Source: Faecalibacillus faecis (lineage in GTDB: Bacteria; Bacillota_I; Bacilli_A; Erysipelotrichales; Coprobacillaceae). From it: a stretch of DNA of 44,768 bases. Positions 9,182 through 17,715 of the stretch are shown in pieces (the first letter of the stretch is position 1; each line of letters opens with the position of its first letter). The notes below the pieces were generated by a model that saw only the letters and a list, made by a program, of their open reading frames with translations, made no database searches and was not told where the DNA came from. The stretch spans positions 1 through 44,768 of the forward strand of contig NZ_PYLP01000018.1 in NCBI RefSeq assembly GCF_003024675.1, given 5' to 3'. The translations under genes were made by a program, and so were the position numbers.

Positions 9182-9182
9182 A

Positions 9183-9851
9183 TTATTCCTCCTTTGCTTT
9201 TTGTATTAAAGTTAAAACTTGTTCAACAACTTCTTCTAAAGTAAGAGACGATGTATCTAATTCGATGGCATCCTCTGCTTTTTTAAGTGGTGAGATCTCA
9301 CGATGTGTATCTTGATAATCTCTTTCTTCAATTTCTTTTTTGATTGTTTCTAAATCAGCATCAAGACCTCTTTCTAAATTTTCTAAATAACGTCTTTTTG
9401 CACGTGTTTCCACACTCGCAATTTGATAGATTTTTAAATTTGCATTTGGTAAAACAACCGTTCCAATATCACGTCCATCAAGAATGACATTTCCCGCTTT
9501 AGCCATTTTTCTTTGTTCATCTACTAAAAAGCTACGTACCGCTTGATATTTAGAAACACAACTTGCACCAAGTGAAACTTGGTCTTGTCTAATTTGATTA
9601 CTTACATCTTCATCATTTAAATAAACTTTATTATCTGGTGTTAGACGTATTTGAATATGTTCGATTGCTTGTTCAACCGCTTTTTCATCATTTAAATCAA
9701 TTTTTTGAGTTAAACAATAGTAAGCCACGCAACGATACATAGCACCCGTATCAATATAAATGAAATTTTCTTTTTTCGCAACCATTTTTGCAATTGTGCT
9801 TTTTCCAGCAGCACTTGGTCCATCAATAGCAACTGATATATTTTTTTTCAT
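9183..9851 (-). CDS. cmk: Cytidylate kinase
   Basis: Phosphorylates CMP and dCMP with ATP in pyrimidine salvage and nucleotide supply. The P-loop is GPSAAGKST (12-20). DTGAMYR and the [11 protein letters not shown] segment are cytidylate-kinase signatures, and a lid with [10 protein letters not shown] follows. 222 residues, normal length. The ATG at 9851 has GGGAGAG upstream. Immediately upstream is the terminator of the acidic-protein gene, so cmk-der needs its own promoter or read-through; no convincing -35/-10 fits in the 40 bp gap. Confidence 0.96.
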   Translation of the reverse strand: MKKNISVAIDGPSAAGKSTIAKMVAKKENFIYIDTGAMYRCVAYYCLTQKIDLNDEKAVEQAIEHIQIRLTPDNKVYLNDEDVSNQIRQDQVSLGASCVSKYQAVRSFLVDEQRKMAKAGNVILDGRDIGTVVLPNANLKIYQIASVETRAKRRYLENLERGLDADLETIKKEIEERDYQDTHREISPLKKAEDAIELDTSSLTLEEVVEQVLTLIQKAKEE

Positions 9852-9867
9852 ACATTTCTCTCCCTTT

Positions 9868-9893
9868 AAAAAAACTAAGGCTTACCTTAGTTT
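9868..9893 (-). terminator. Terminator of the acidic tail-anchored protein gene
   Basis: Minus-strand AAACTAAGG-TAAG-CCTTAGTTT (9872-9893) is followed by T residues; it overlaps the stop codon at 9892. Confidence 0.82.
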
Positions 9894-10635
9894 AAAAGAA
9901 ACTTTGATAAACAATCATTCCAAGTAAAGCAATAAAAATAACAACTAATAAAACAATAATAACATTCATTACTTTAACGACTTTACTTTCCTTTGGTTCA
10001 TCAACTTCTTCATCTTCTTGTTCTTCGTCAGATTCTTCTTCAACAACTTCTTCTTCAACAACTTTTTCTTCAACAACTTTTTCTTCAACAGGTTCTTCTT
10101 CAATGATTTCTTCTTCCACTGCTTCTTGATTTAAAACAGCTTCTGCTTTTTTAGCATCTTCTTCAGGTGACATTGAAGCAAGTTTTTCCATTAAAGACAT
10201 CTTTTCTTTTGGCTTTTCTTCATCAATTTCTTCTTTTTCTTGATTAATAAACATACCTCTTGAAAATTCTTCTGTGGCAAAGTCTTCTACTGAATCAATT
10301 TTAATCGTTCTTTTTTCAGGTTCTCTTATTTTATTTAAGATATCCATACGTGTGTTGTACTCATCTTGTTTTCCAACACTTTCTTTAGCACTTTTTAAAG
10401 CTCTATCGAGTTCCTTTGAACTTTCTTCACGCATTTGTTCAAAAGTCTTTGCTTCTGTTAAAGTATCTTCTAAATTTACTTCTTTTTCATCTTTTTTATC
10501 TTTTTTCATAAAAGATAAAAAATCATCTTCTTCCTCTACTTGTGGTTTTTCTTGTCTATTTTCTTTTGAAATAGCTACTTCATCTTTTAAACCATCTCTT
10601 AACTCTTGATATTTTTTTACTCTTGAATACGTCAT
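9892..10635 (-). CDS. Unknown acidic tail-anchored membrane protein with VVEE repeats
   Basis: 247 residues, not recognised. A basic N-terminus (MTYSRVKKYQELRDGL) leads into a highly charged, probably helical region. Residues about 170-215 are Glu-rich with repeated EEKVVEE/EEEVVEE units. A single hydrophobic segment (about 222-245) sits at the extreme C-terminus, so the bulk would face the cytoplasm. The ATG at 10635 is preferred because GGTGGG precedes it. An upstream in-frame ATG at 10656 overlaps a TATAAT box (10660-10655) that probably serves as this gene's -10. Division or envelope scaffolding is possible but not shown. Confidence 0.75.
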   Translation of the reverse strand: MTYSRVKKYQELRDGLKDEVAISKENRQEKPQVEEEDDFLSFMKKDKKDEKEVNLEDTLTEAKTFEQMREESSKELDRALKSAKESVGKQDEYNTRMDILNKIREPEKRTIKIDSVEDFATEEFSRGMFINQEKEEIDEEKPKEKMSLMEKLASMSPEEDAKKAEAVLNQEAVEEEIIEEEPVEEKVVEEKVVEEEVVEEESDEEQEDEEVDEPKESKVVKVMNVIIVLLVVIFIALLGMIVYQSFF

Positions 10636-10676
10636 TTTCCCACCGTCCCATGCCATTATAACATAATAATGATTAT

Positions 10677-10704
10677 AAAAAAAGAAGCCCTTTTTAGGCT
10701 TCTT
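10677..10704 (-). terminator. Terminator of the first flavin transporter gene
   Basis: Minus-strand AAGAAGCC-TAAAAAG-GGCTTCTT (10682-10704) is followed by seven T. Confidence 0.85.
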
Positions 10705-11353
10705 GTAGATATTTACTTTTAAATCTTTTTTCTACCGGTCTTACAAGATAATAAACGACTCCTGTAATGATTCCTTTAATGAAATTAAAAGGAAAATAGA
10801 TAATAAAGATCGCTTGTCCATAAGGGGACATAAATGATAAAAAACTTGGTATTGAAATATTGGAACCATATTGTTGATTAAAAGCTTGGATATCAACAGC
10901 AAATGGTAGATTTGTATACCATGTTGGCTTCTGCATTAAATACGTTGGTGTTACAAAGAAATAATTAATAACAAACATAATAAAAGCAAATATCAGCATC
11001 GTTAAGACCATATCCAACAAATAATTCTTTCTACTTTTTTCTGGATCAAATTTACGTGCAAGTAATGAATACGTTACACAAATTGAAAGTGAGGCAATAA
11101 GTGCCGCAATTTGTCCAATCGCAATTGGTCCAACTGGTCCTTTAAATAAAATTGAAACAAAAAACTTACAAATGCAAACAAATAAAGCTGGAACAAATCC
11201 TAAAGTTGAAATAGCCACCAATACGACAATTTCTGATAAATCTAAATTCAGCCAAGGTGCAAAGGGATAAGGAATCTCAATCAAATTCAAAATCATCCCA
11301 AGTGCTGCCAGCATAGCCGCTAAAACCATTTTTTGTGTCTTAGTACTTTTCAT
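10694..11353 (-). CDS. ribU: ECF transporter S-component for riboflavin (RibU-like), copy 1
   Basis: Integral membrane substrate-binding subunit (219 residues, about six membrane helices) that captures riboflavin and works with the shared EcfA-EcfA'-EcfT module encoded elsewhere. The AAMLAALGMILN start, the FVPALFVCICKFFVSILFKGP-type second/third helix region and the C-terminal FNFIKGIITG fit the RibU/YpaA family. The FMN riboswitch directly upstream gives strong independent support for flavin specificity. The ATG at 11353 has AAAGGAG. It is transcribed separately from copy 2, with a terminator and its own leader between them. Confidence 0.9.
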   Translation of the reverse strand: MKSTKTQKMVLAAMLAALGMILNLIEIPYPFAPWLNLDLSEIVVLVAISTLGFVPALFVCICKFFVSILFKGPVGPIAIGQIAALIASLSICVTYSLLARKFDPEKSRKNYLLDMVLTMLIFAFIMFVINYFFVTPTYLMQKPTWYTNLPFAVDIQAFNQQYGSNISIPSFLSFMSPYGQAIFIIYFPFNFIKGIITGVVYYLVRPVEKRFKSKYLQEA

Positions 11354-11373
11354 AATAATTCTCCTTTAAAATA

Positions 11374-11533
11374 AAAAATATCATGAAAATACTAATCTTC
11401 ATGACTAAAAACATTATTTAAAAAAATGTCTTTCTTCCATCTAGACTCTACTATCGGTAAAGGAATTACACCTTTTCAGCTTGCGCTCGCGGACTATCAC
11501 CGCCGGTCGGGAATTTCACCCTGCCCTGAAGAC
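11374..11533 (-). promoter_or_regulatory. FMN riboswitch 1 with terminator expression platform
   Basis: The RFN aptamer is readable on the minus strand from TCTTCAGGGCAGGGTG (about 11533-11518) through the GACCGGCGGT core to GATGGAAGAAAGA near 11430. A terminator hairpin (11381-11404) with an AT-rich T tract follows and precedes the ribU start by about 20 bp. FMN binding should favour termination. A plausible promoter (-35 TTGATT, -10 TAAAAT, 16 bp apart) lies around 11545-11578. Confidence 0.95.
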
Positions 11534-11565
11534 TTTCTTTTCGTTTATTATTTTAACACTTCCAC

Positions 11566-11594
11566 AAAAGAAATCAAATCATATGATTTCTTTA
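11566..11594 (-). terminator. Terminator after the PPOX gene
   Basis: Minus-strand hairpin with arms AAAGAAATCA and TGATTTCTTT followed by TTTG; it overlaps the PPOX stop codon. The T tract is short, so termination may be partial. Confidence 0.55.
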
Positions 11595-12047
11595 GTCATA
11601 AGGTTTACATTCAACTGTTTTCTTTTTAAAATCAATAAACAATTGAAAAGCATGACGATTTTCATCCTCATCCCAAATTTCAACAAACTCTGGTGTTACT
11701 TCAATAAGAATTTCACTCTCTACATGCGAATAAGCATTATAGCTTTGCCATAAATATTCTTTATATTTCTTTTCAAAAACTCTTCCTGGTTCATCTACCA
11801 CAAGCCCTTTATTGACAGCTGTCCCTTCAACTTGTGTTCCATTAAAACACATTGCAACACGATTATTTTTAAATAATTGTTGTGTCTTTCTAAAATTTTT
11901 ATCTGTTTTAAAATAGATTTTATCATCATAAAAAAGATAACTTACATTTCGAACCATAGGATAATTATCCTCGCAACTCGCAAGTGCCATAATTTTCCAA
12001 TCTCCCATTTTTTGTTTCATGATTTCTTTAGCTTCTAAAAATTCCAT
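11592..12047 (-). CDS. PPOX-fold (pyridoxamine 5'-phosphate oxidase-like) flavoprotein
   Basis: 151 residues. The pattern WKIMALASCEDNYPMVRNVSY (first 20 residues of that block at 17-36), YFKTDKNFRKTQQL, then a NNRVAMCF strand fits the split-barrel PPOX family that binds FMN or related cofactors. The substrate is unknown. It follows the second riboflavin S-component by 11 bp, so it belongs to the transcript controlled by FMN riboswitch 2. This is good circumstantial evidence that it is FMN-dependent. Start ATG at 12047 with GGAGGA. It could be a flavin reductase-like or general-stress protein; I cannot narrow it further. Confidence 0.82.
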   Translation of the reverse strand: MEFLEAKEIMKQKMGDWKIMALASCEDNYPMVRNVSYLFYDDKIYFKTDKNFRKTQQLFKNNRVAMCFNGTQVEGTAVNKGLVVDEPGRVFEKKYKEYLWQSYNAYSHVESEILIEVTPEFVEIWDEDENRHAFQLFIDFKKKTVECKPYD

Positions 12048-12058
12048 CCTATTTCCTC

Positions 12059-12700
12059 CTATATAATTCCTTGATATCCTAAAATAAATAAAATCATTGT
12101 TACTAAAATAATACCTACGACAAAGATATATCCTTTATAGACACTTCCTTGTCGATCTGTTGTTTCCACTAAATGTGTTCTTCTTAATATTTGAACCACT
12201 GGTTTATATAAGAAAAAGACAATGGCGGCATTCATCGTTGCTTTAATTAAATTAAAAGGTAAGATTCCTGGAAGCAACATAGGTACAATAGCGCTTCTTG
12301 GCATCCCATAATAAATCGGTGTAATAATATAATTCCAAATAAGCATAGAAATCGTTGTACAGATAACGCCTAAGACAAGTCCTAAAACTGCTCCTTTTTG
12401 ATTATGGATTTTTTTATACATAAAAGCTGCCATGCAAGCAAATGAACAGGTTGAAACCATGTTCATTAAGACATCTAAGATATTACCTCCCTTTAACATA
12501 ATTTCAAAAACCGAACAAATAAAACTCATTAAAAAAGATATCATGGGACCATAAATAAATCCCCCAATAACAATTAAAATATCTTTGGGATCATATCTTA
12601 AAAAAGATACTGCTGGAACAATGGGAAATGAAATCAAAACATTGACAATCATTGCCATGGCACAAAGCATCCCTACTGTTGTTATTTTCTTTGTACTCAT
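12059..12700 (-). CDS. ECF transporter S-component, probably flavin (RibU-like), copy 2
   Basis: Integral membrane protein of 213 residues with about six membrane helices. MLCAMAMIVNVLISFPIVP and the SFLRYDPKDILIVIGGF region (about 33-49), with RYDPKD, are hallmarks of the RibU branch, where this loop contacts the flavin. FNLIKATMNA near 165 is the helix motif typical of S-components. It has its own FMN riboswitch and a following PPOX gene. It is clearly divergent from copy 1, so it might prefer a different flavin or work under other conditions. The ATG at 12700 has AAAGGAGG upstream. Confidence 0.88.
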   Translation of the reverse strand: MSTKKITTVGMLCAMAMIVNVLISFPIVPAVSFLRYDPKDILIVIGGFIYGPMISFLMSFICSVFEIMLKGGNILDVLMNMVSTCSFACMAAFMYKKIHNQKGAVLGLVLGVICTTISMLIWNYIITPIYYGMPRSAIVPMLLPGILPFNLIKATMNAAIVFFLYKPVVQILRRTHLVETTDRQGSVYKGYIFVVGIILVTMILFILGYQGII

Positions 12701-12723
12701 TTTTATATACCTCCTTTAAACAA

Positions 12724-12893
12724 AGAAAACGCACCTAAAATAATCTTCTAGGTACGTTTTTGTATATAAAAAGTAATACAAAAAACACTTCTTTCATCCA
12801 GACTTTAACTGTTGCTACTGGAATTTCACCAGTTCGGCCATTATTGGTTCGCGGAGTTTACCGCCAGTAGAGAATTTCACTCTGCCCTGAAGT
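12724..12893 (-). promoter_or_regulatory. FMN riboswitch 2 with terminator expression platform
   Basis: The RFN aptamer on the minus strand runs from CTTCAGGGCAGAGTG (about 12893-12879), through TACTGGCGGT and GGCCGAACTGG, to GGATGAAAGAAG near 12787. A terminator follows: ACGTACCTA and TAGGTGCGT arms (12729-12757) plus a T-rich tail. A TATAAT (12918-12913) just upstream, directly after the neighbouring HAD gene, is the likely -10. Confidence 0.95.
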
Positions 12894-12936
12894 ATTATTT
12901 TATTGCACTTCTATTATATAACTATTTCTATCTTTT

Positions 12937-13713
12937 TTAAAGGTCTATCAATCCATAATGTTTTAAAGCATAAGCAACACCGTCATCATCAACATCTTTC
13001 GTCACAAAATCAGCAATGCTTTTTAACTCATCACCGGCATTACCCATAGCTATAGCAAGAGAAACATGTTGTAACATTTGTTTGTCGTTTCCCCCATCAC
13101 CAAAAGCCATCGTATCTTTTAAATCAAGACCATAATATTCTAAGAATTGATCGATTCCTAATTGTTTTGTCCCACCTATTGGTGAAATATCACAAAAAGT
13201 CGGATGCCATCTTGCTGAAATACAATGAGGCATATGACTTAATATTTCTTTTTCTTCTTTTTCATCAACAAAACACATGATTTGATAAATGGATTTATCA
13301 ATGACATGACTACAATCTCCTGCAGGATGATCATCATTATGAGTAATGGCATGAATGGCATCTACACGCTTATCGCGGTAATTGAAATATTTTGTGTTTT
13401 CTTCGGTAAAACCACAAGGAACTTGATGGTCTTCTAAATAATCAAGCAGAGCTTGTAGATCTTCTTTTTTAATGGTATTTGAATAAATGATTTGATCATT
13501 TGTATAACAATATTGCCCATTTAAAGTAATGTAACCATCAAAAGGAAAATCATTTAACACATCTAAGCCATCTTTTCCTCTTCCTGTCGCAATAAAAAGT
13601 TTAATGCCTTTTTCTTTTAATTTATATAAAGCATCAAAGGTTGATTGGGGAATTTGATGATTTTTAAAACTTACAAGTGTTCCATCGATATCAAAAAAAA
13701 TTGCTTTTACCAT
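12937..13713 (-). CDS. Cof-type HAD-IIB family phosphatase
   Basis: Haloacid-dehalogenase hydrolase of 258 residues, probably dephosphorylating a sugar phosphate or a cofactor-related phosphate. Motif I is FFDIDGTLV (nucleophile D8). Motif II is the IATGRG threonine, and the GTKQLGIDQFLEYYGL segment supplies the motif III lysine. Motif IV is AFGDGGNDKQML. The mobile cap between motifs II and III makes it type IIB. One base separates it from murI upstream, so they are co-transcribed. The promoter for FMN riboswitch 2 abuts its 3' end. Confidence 0.93.
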   Translation of the reverse strand: MVKAIFFDIDGTLVSFKNHQIPQSTFDALYKLKEKGIKLFIATGRGKDGLDVLNDFPFDGYITLNGQYCYTNDQIIYSNTIKKEDLQALLDYLEDHQVPCGFTEENTKYFNYRDKRVDAIHAITHNDDHPAGDCSHVIDKSIYQIMCFVDEKEEKEILSHMPHCISARWHPTFCDISPIGGTKQLGIDQFLEYYGLDLKDTMAFGDGGNDKQMLQHVSLAIAMGNAGDELKSIADFVTKDVDDDGVAYALKHYGLIDL

Positions 13714-13714
13714 A

Positions 13715-14482
13715 TTATTTACCTATATCCTTCATTTTTTCTAAACGTTTTAAATAACATTCAATACGTTGGAGTTCTTTACCAAGAACTCTTTGTCCTG
13801 AATAATAGTATTCTACTGAACTTTCTAAATCTTCTAATTCGATATTTTTTATTAAATAATTGATTGTTCCAAGATTACCATCTAATAAATGAACCTGAGG
13901 AAGTAATTTGTGGAAACTATCTTTAAAATAATTAAAATGTGTGCACCCTAAAACAAGTGAACCATATTCTTCAAAATCAAAACATGAAAGAGCTTCTTTT
14001 AAATAAGCTAAAACATCTTCACTTTCAAATTCTAGTCTTTCTGCAAAGCGAACAAGCTTTGGTAAAGCCACTAAATCAACTAAATGATCTTTATCTACTC
14101 TTTCTACAAGATCTAACATCTTTTTTCCTTTAACGGTAATTGGTGTTGCACAAACTAAAACTTTTTGCTTTCCATAAAGATCGACTGCTTTTTTAACCGC
14201 TGGTTCCATTCCAATAATAGGAATATGATATTTCTTCCTCATGATTGAAACAGCGGCACTGGTAGCGGTATTACAAGCAATAACGATTGCTTTACAATCA
14301 CGTTCAATCATAAATTGAATGATTTCATCTACATAACCTATAATTTCTTCTTTTGTTTTTTCCCCATAAGGAACATGTTTTTCATCTGCATAATAAATAA
14401 ATTGTTCATGAGGCAATAAATGCATTGCTTCATATAAAACAGATAAACCACCTATTCCTGAATCAAAAATACCTATTTTCAT
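13715..14482 (-). CDS. murI: Glutamate racemase
   Basis: Interconverts L- and D-glutamate to supply peptidoglycan stem peptides. 255 residues. The opening IGIFDSGIGGLSVL is the family signature. The two catalytic cysteines are C70 in ACNTATSA and C180 in LGCTHF, and YADEKHVPYG lies between. The ATG at 14482 has AGAGGAA upstream, and a TATAAT overlaps the T tract of the htrA terminator just before it. It leads a two-gene unit with the HAD phosphatase. Confidence 0.96.
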   Translation of the reverse strand: MKIGIFDSGIGGLSVLYEAMHLLPHEQFIYYADEKHVPYGEKTKEEIIGYVDEIIQFMIERDCKAIVIACNTATSAAVSIMRKKYHIPIIGMEPAVKKAVDLYGKQKVLVCATPITVKGKKMLDLVERVDKDHLVDLVALPKLVRFAERLEFESEDVLAYLKEALSCFDFEEYGSLVLGCTHFNYFKDSFHKLLPQVHLLDGNLGTINYLIKNIELEDLESSVEYYYSGQRVLGKELQRIECYLKRLEKMKDIGK

Positions 14483-14516
14483 ACAATTCCTCTTTCAAAC
14501 ATTCTACAGTTATTAT

Positions 14517-14545
14517 AAAAAAAGATATTGCGTTAAGCAATATCT
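14517..14545 (-). terminator. Terminator after htrA
   Basis: Minus-strand AGATATTGC-TTAAC-GCAATATCT (14523-14545) followed by seven T; it overlaps the stop codon region of the protease gene. Confidence 0.88.
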
Positions 14546-15749
14546 ATTTTTCTTGAAGTGTGACTGTAATTGTTTTTTCATTACCACTACGATTAACTAC
14601 AACTTTTACTTTATCTCCTGCTTTATGTGAATAAAGCGCTGTTAAGAATGATTTATATGTTGTAATATCTTTACCATCTAATTTAACAATAACATCACCT
14701 TGTTGAATACCTGCTTTATTCGCTGCTCCATCACTTGTTACTTTAACAACATAAATTCCTTCATCAACTGAAACTTTAACACCATATCTTTGAAGTTCAT
14801 AAGATGAATAATCATTTAATGAAACACCTGAAATACCAATAACTGGATGGGATACTTTACCATTTGAACGAATTTGTTCTGCGACTGTAATAACATCATT
14901 AATTGGAATCGCAAATCCCATACCTTCAACACTTTCATCTGAGAATTTCATATTCGTAATACCAACAAGTTCACCCTTCATATTAACAAGAGCACCCCCG
15001 CTGTTACCAGGGTTGATGGCAGCATCTGTTTGGATAACGTTCATATCCCAATCATCTACATTATCATCATTTAAATCAACAGAAACGGTACGGTCTGTTG
15101 CTGAAACAATTCCTTGAGTGACTGTTCCTGAATATTGAATACCTAAAGGTGACCCAATTGCTAAAACCGTTTCTCCTTTATCTAATAAATCAGAATCTCC
15201 TAAATCAATGACACTGACATCAAAGCTTGGTTGACATCTTAAAATAGCGACATCACTGTATTCATCACTACCAACAACTTCAGCATCAACGTATTCACCA
15301 TTTGAAAATACAACCTGTACTTTATTGGCACCATCAATAACATGGTGGTTAGTTATAATGTAAGTATATTTACCAGTTTGATCATAAACGACTCCACTAC
15401 CACTTCCTGATTGGCTTTCACTTGATGAACTACTATCGTTGAAGCCAAAAATATTATTGGAAGTATTTTGATAAACAACAACCCCAACAACGCTATCGCT
15501 GACTTTATCGACCACGCTTGTTGTATCGGTCTTTACATCATAGTTTACTTCTTTAACTGTTCCTTTATTTGATACAGATGCTGTTGTATCATCTGAAGAA
15601 GTGATGATGTTATAGAATACATAACCATTCATTGCAAAGGAACATACGATGGCAACAACGAGTAAAATCTTTATGATTTTCTTCCACTTCTTTTCTTTTG
15701 GTTTATCTTCATCAACTAATATAAAATTATTGTTATTATCTTCATTCAT
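14544..15749 (-). CDS. htrA: HtrA/DegP-like membrane-anchored serine protease
   Basis: Envelope quality-control protease, 401 residues. A cytoplasmic N-terminus precedes one membrane segment (about 24-48), then the S1C protease domain outside the cell with triad H136 (TNHHV), D166 (SDVAIL) and S250 (GNSGG). One PDZ domain ends the protein (about 305-400). The ATG at 15749 is chosen because AAAGGAGGA precedes it; the reading frame extends 13 codons further upstream without a ribosome site. It lies 45 bp behind the histidine kinase gene and probably shares its transcript. This arrangement suggests envelope-stress control by the two-component system. Confidence 0.95.
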   Translation of the reverse strand: MNEDNNNNFILVDEDKPKEKKWKKIIKILLVVAIVCSFAMNGYVFYNIITSSDDTTASVSNKGTVKEVNYDVKTDTTSVVDKVSDSVVGVVVYQNTSNNIFGFNDSSSSSESQSGSGSGVVYDQTGKYTYIITNHHVIDGANKVQVVFSNGEYVDAEVVGSDEYSDVAILRCQPSFDVSVIDLGDSDLLDKGETVLAIGSPLGIQYSGTVTQGIVSATDRTVSVDLNDDNVDDWDMNVIQTDAAINPGNSGGALVNMKGELVGITNMKFSDESVEGMGFAIPINDVITVAEQIRSNGKVSHPVIGISGVSLNDYSSYELQRYGVKVSVDEGIYVVKVTSDGAANKAGIQQGDVIVKLDGKDITTYKSFLTALYSHKAGDKVKVVVNRSGNEKTITVTLQEK

Positions 15750-15794
15750 ATTATTTTCCTCCTTTGATGTTACCATCATAAAAAACAATTATGT

Positions 15795-17048
15795 CTAAAT
15801 TATATCGTCATTGTGGGAAACTTTGGGATTGATTGGAAGTTTGACAGTAAATGTTGAACCAATGCCCGCGCTACTTTCTACATCAATCGTTCCTTGATTT
15901 AATTCTACGATTTTTTTGACAATACTTAAACCTAATCCTGTAGAAATTTTAGAACTTCTTGATTTATCTACTTGATAGAACCGATCATAAATATAATTTA
16001 ATTTATTTTTAGGAATACCAATTCCTTCATCTTGAACACTTAATATAAACGTATCGTCTGCTTTTTTTGTTTTAATCGTAATAATCCCTTCATTTGAGTA
16101 TTTGATCGCATTTGAAATAAAATTACTTAAAATCATTTTTATTGTTGAATAATCTAAAATAAGTGGTTCTTTTATTTGATTATGATAAATCAATGAAAGA
16201 TGTTTTTCTTTTGCAAGGGGTTCAAATAAATCCATACTTTCTTTAACGACCGCTTTAACATCTAATTCTTGATAATCTAATGAAACTTTTGTTTGATCTA
16301 AACGAGAAAGTTCTAAAATATCATTAATGATATTTTGCATACGATAACTTTCTTTTAAAAGTATATCCATAAATTCGTTAAATATCTCTGGTGATTCCAT
16401 CCCATCTCTTTTTAGAATTTCTACACTGCCAATAATGGCAGACATGGGTGTTTTAAGTTCATGAGAGACATCAGAAAGGAATTGTTTTTGCATATCTTCA
16501 ATTTCTTTCATTTTAGAAACATCGGTAAATAAAACAATCGTTCCATCAAAAATCAATTTTTCATGATCTGAAAAGACTGGTGAAGATTCGACTTGATAAT
16601 ATCTTGATTGAATTTTTACCACAGTTGAAAGAGGTCTTTCAAAAACATAACACTGTTCTACCAAATCTAACATTTCTCCTACAAAAATATCTTTATAATA
16701 ACGTCCTTTTAAATGAGGAATTTCAAATCCTTTACGAAAGCTTTGATTAGTAAAAGCAATCTTTCCTTCTTTATCAACAAAAAGCATTGGAAGATTCATC
16801 GAACGAATCAACTGACTTAAGATTTTTTCATGATATTTATTTTCTATTTCAACTTCTTTTAATTCATTATCTCTTTCTCTTTGCATAAAACGTCCCATGC
16901 GTTGATAATGTTTTTCTAGTTGATAGGCATTCACTACATAAATCAAAATAAGGACCAGCATAATTAAAATACTATAAGCTTTGTTAAAATAGGTAAGTAA
17001 CAAGGCAATAAATCCTAAAACTAAAACTTTAATAGAATTATTCGTCAT
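15795..17048 (-). CDS. PAS-domain sensor histidine kinase (PhoR/WalK-like)
   Basis: 417 residues. Two close membrane segments (about 7-42) with almost no extracellular loop are followed by a short coiled coil and a PAS domain (about 72-175). The HisKA domain has the phospho-acceptor H196 in SHELKTP. The catalytic domain shows N, G1 and G2 boxes (NFISNAIKY, DEGIGIP, GLGLSIV). The lack of a large sensor loop suggests intramembrane or cytoplasmic sensing. It overlaps the response regulator by 11 bp. It resembles PhoR or WalK but lacks the large extracellular domain of classical PhoR. Confidence 0.93.
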   Translation of the reverse strand: MTNNSIKVLVLGFIALLLTYFNKAYSILIMLVLILIYVVNAYQLEKHYQRMGRFMQRERDNELKEVEIENKYHEKILSQLIRSMNLPMLFVDKEGKIAFTNQSFRKGFEIPHLKGRYYKDIFVGEMLDLVEQCYVFERPLSTVVKIQSRYYQVESSPVFSDHEKLIFDGTIVLFTDVSKMKEIEDMQKQFLSDVSHELKTPMSAIIGSVEILKRDGMESPEIFNEFMDILLKESYRMQNIINDILELSRLDQTKVSLDYQELDVKAVVKESMDLFEPLAKEKHLSLIYHNQIKEPLILDYSTIKMILSNFISNAIKYSNEGIITIKTKKADDTFILSVQDEGIGIPKNKLNYIYDRFYQVDKSRSSKISTGLGLSIVKKIVELNQGTIDVESSAGIGSTFTVKLPINPKVSHNDDII

Positions 17049-17715
17049 CTTTTTTCACCAACTTATATCCAACTCCTCTTACCGATTTAAAAGACACTTG
17101 GCTTTCTTTAAGTTTTCCTTTAAGTTTAAAAACATGAACATCAACAATGCGGGTATCCCCGTCATATTGAAACCCCCAAATAGATTGAAGCAAAGTTTCT
17201 CTTGAAACAGCTTCACGAGGATGTTCTAAAAACATTTTTAAAAGATCATATTCTACTTTTGTTAAAACAATCTTTTGATCTTGAATCATTACTTCACGAT
17301 TCGTTGTATTCATTAAAACATCACCAAATTTAATTTCATCTAAGAAATGTTTATGATGTCTTCTTAAATGAGCTTCGATGCGGGCAATTAAAACTGCAGA
17401 TTGAAAAGGTTTTGTTAGATAATCATCTGCACCTGCTTCTAATCCTTTAATAATATCTTCTTGTTCACTACGAGCTGTTAAAAGAATCAGTGGTTTGACA
17501 TAATCATTACTTCTTACTTCTTTAATAATGGAAACACCATTTTGATAAGGAAGCATCCAATCTACAAGAACTAAATCATAGTCATTTTTTAGAATTGTTT
17601 GAACAGCCTCTTTTCCATCAAAAAGGCTATCAACTTGATAGCCTTTTTTAGAAAGTTCATAGGCTAGAATTTTATTGATTGATTGATCATCTTCAATTAA
17701 AAGTATTTTATTCAT
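17038..17715 (-). CDS. OmpR/PhoB-family response regulator
   Basis: 225 residues. The receiver domain has acidic pocket ED(8-9)D10, phospho-acceptor D52 and K about 102 (LTKPF). A winged-helix DNA-binding domain follows, with the RIVDVHVFKLKGKL recognition region and the SVRGVGYKL wing. The ATG at 17715 is preferred, with GATGGG upstream; it overlaps the phoH stop by eight bases. It is paired with the overlapping histidine kinase. Targets may include htrA downstream. Confidence 0.95.
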   Translation of the reverse strand: MNKILLIEDDQSINKILAYELSKKGYQVDSLFDGKEAVQTILKNDYDLVLVDWMLPYQNGVSIIKEVRSNDYVKPLILLTARSEQEDIIKGLEAGADDYLTKPFQSAVLIARIEAHLRRHHKHFLDEIKFGDVLMNTTNREVMIQDQKIVLTKVEYDLLKMFLEHPREAVSRETLLQSIWGFQYDGDTRIVDVHVFKLKGKLKESQVSFKSVRGVGYKLVKKDDE

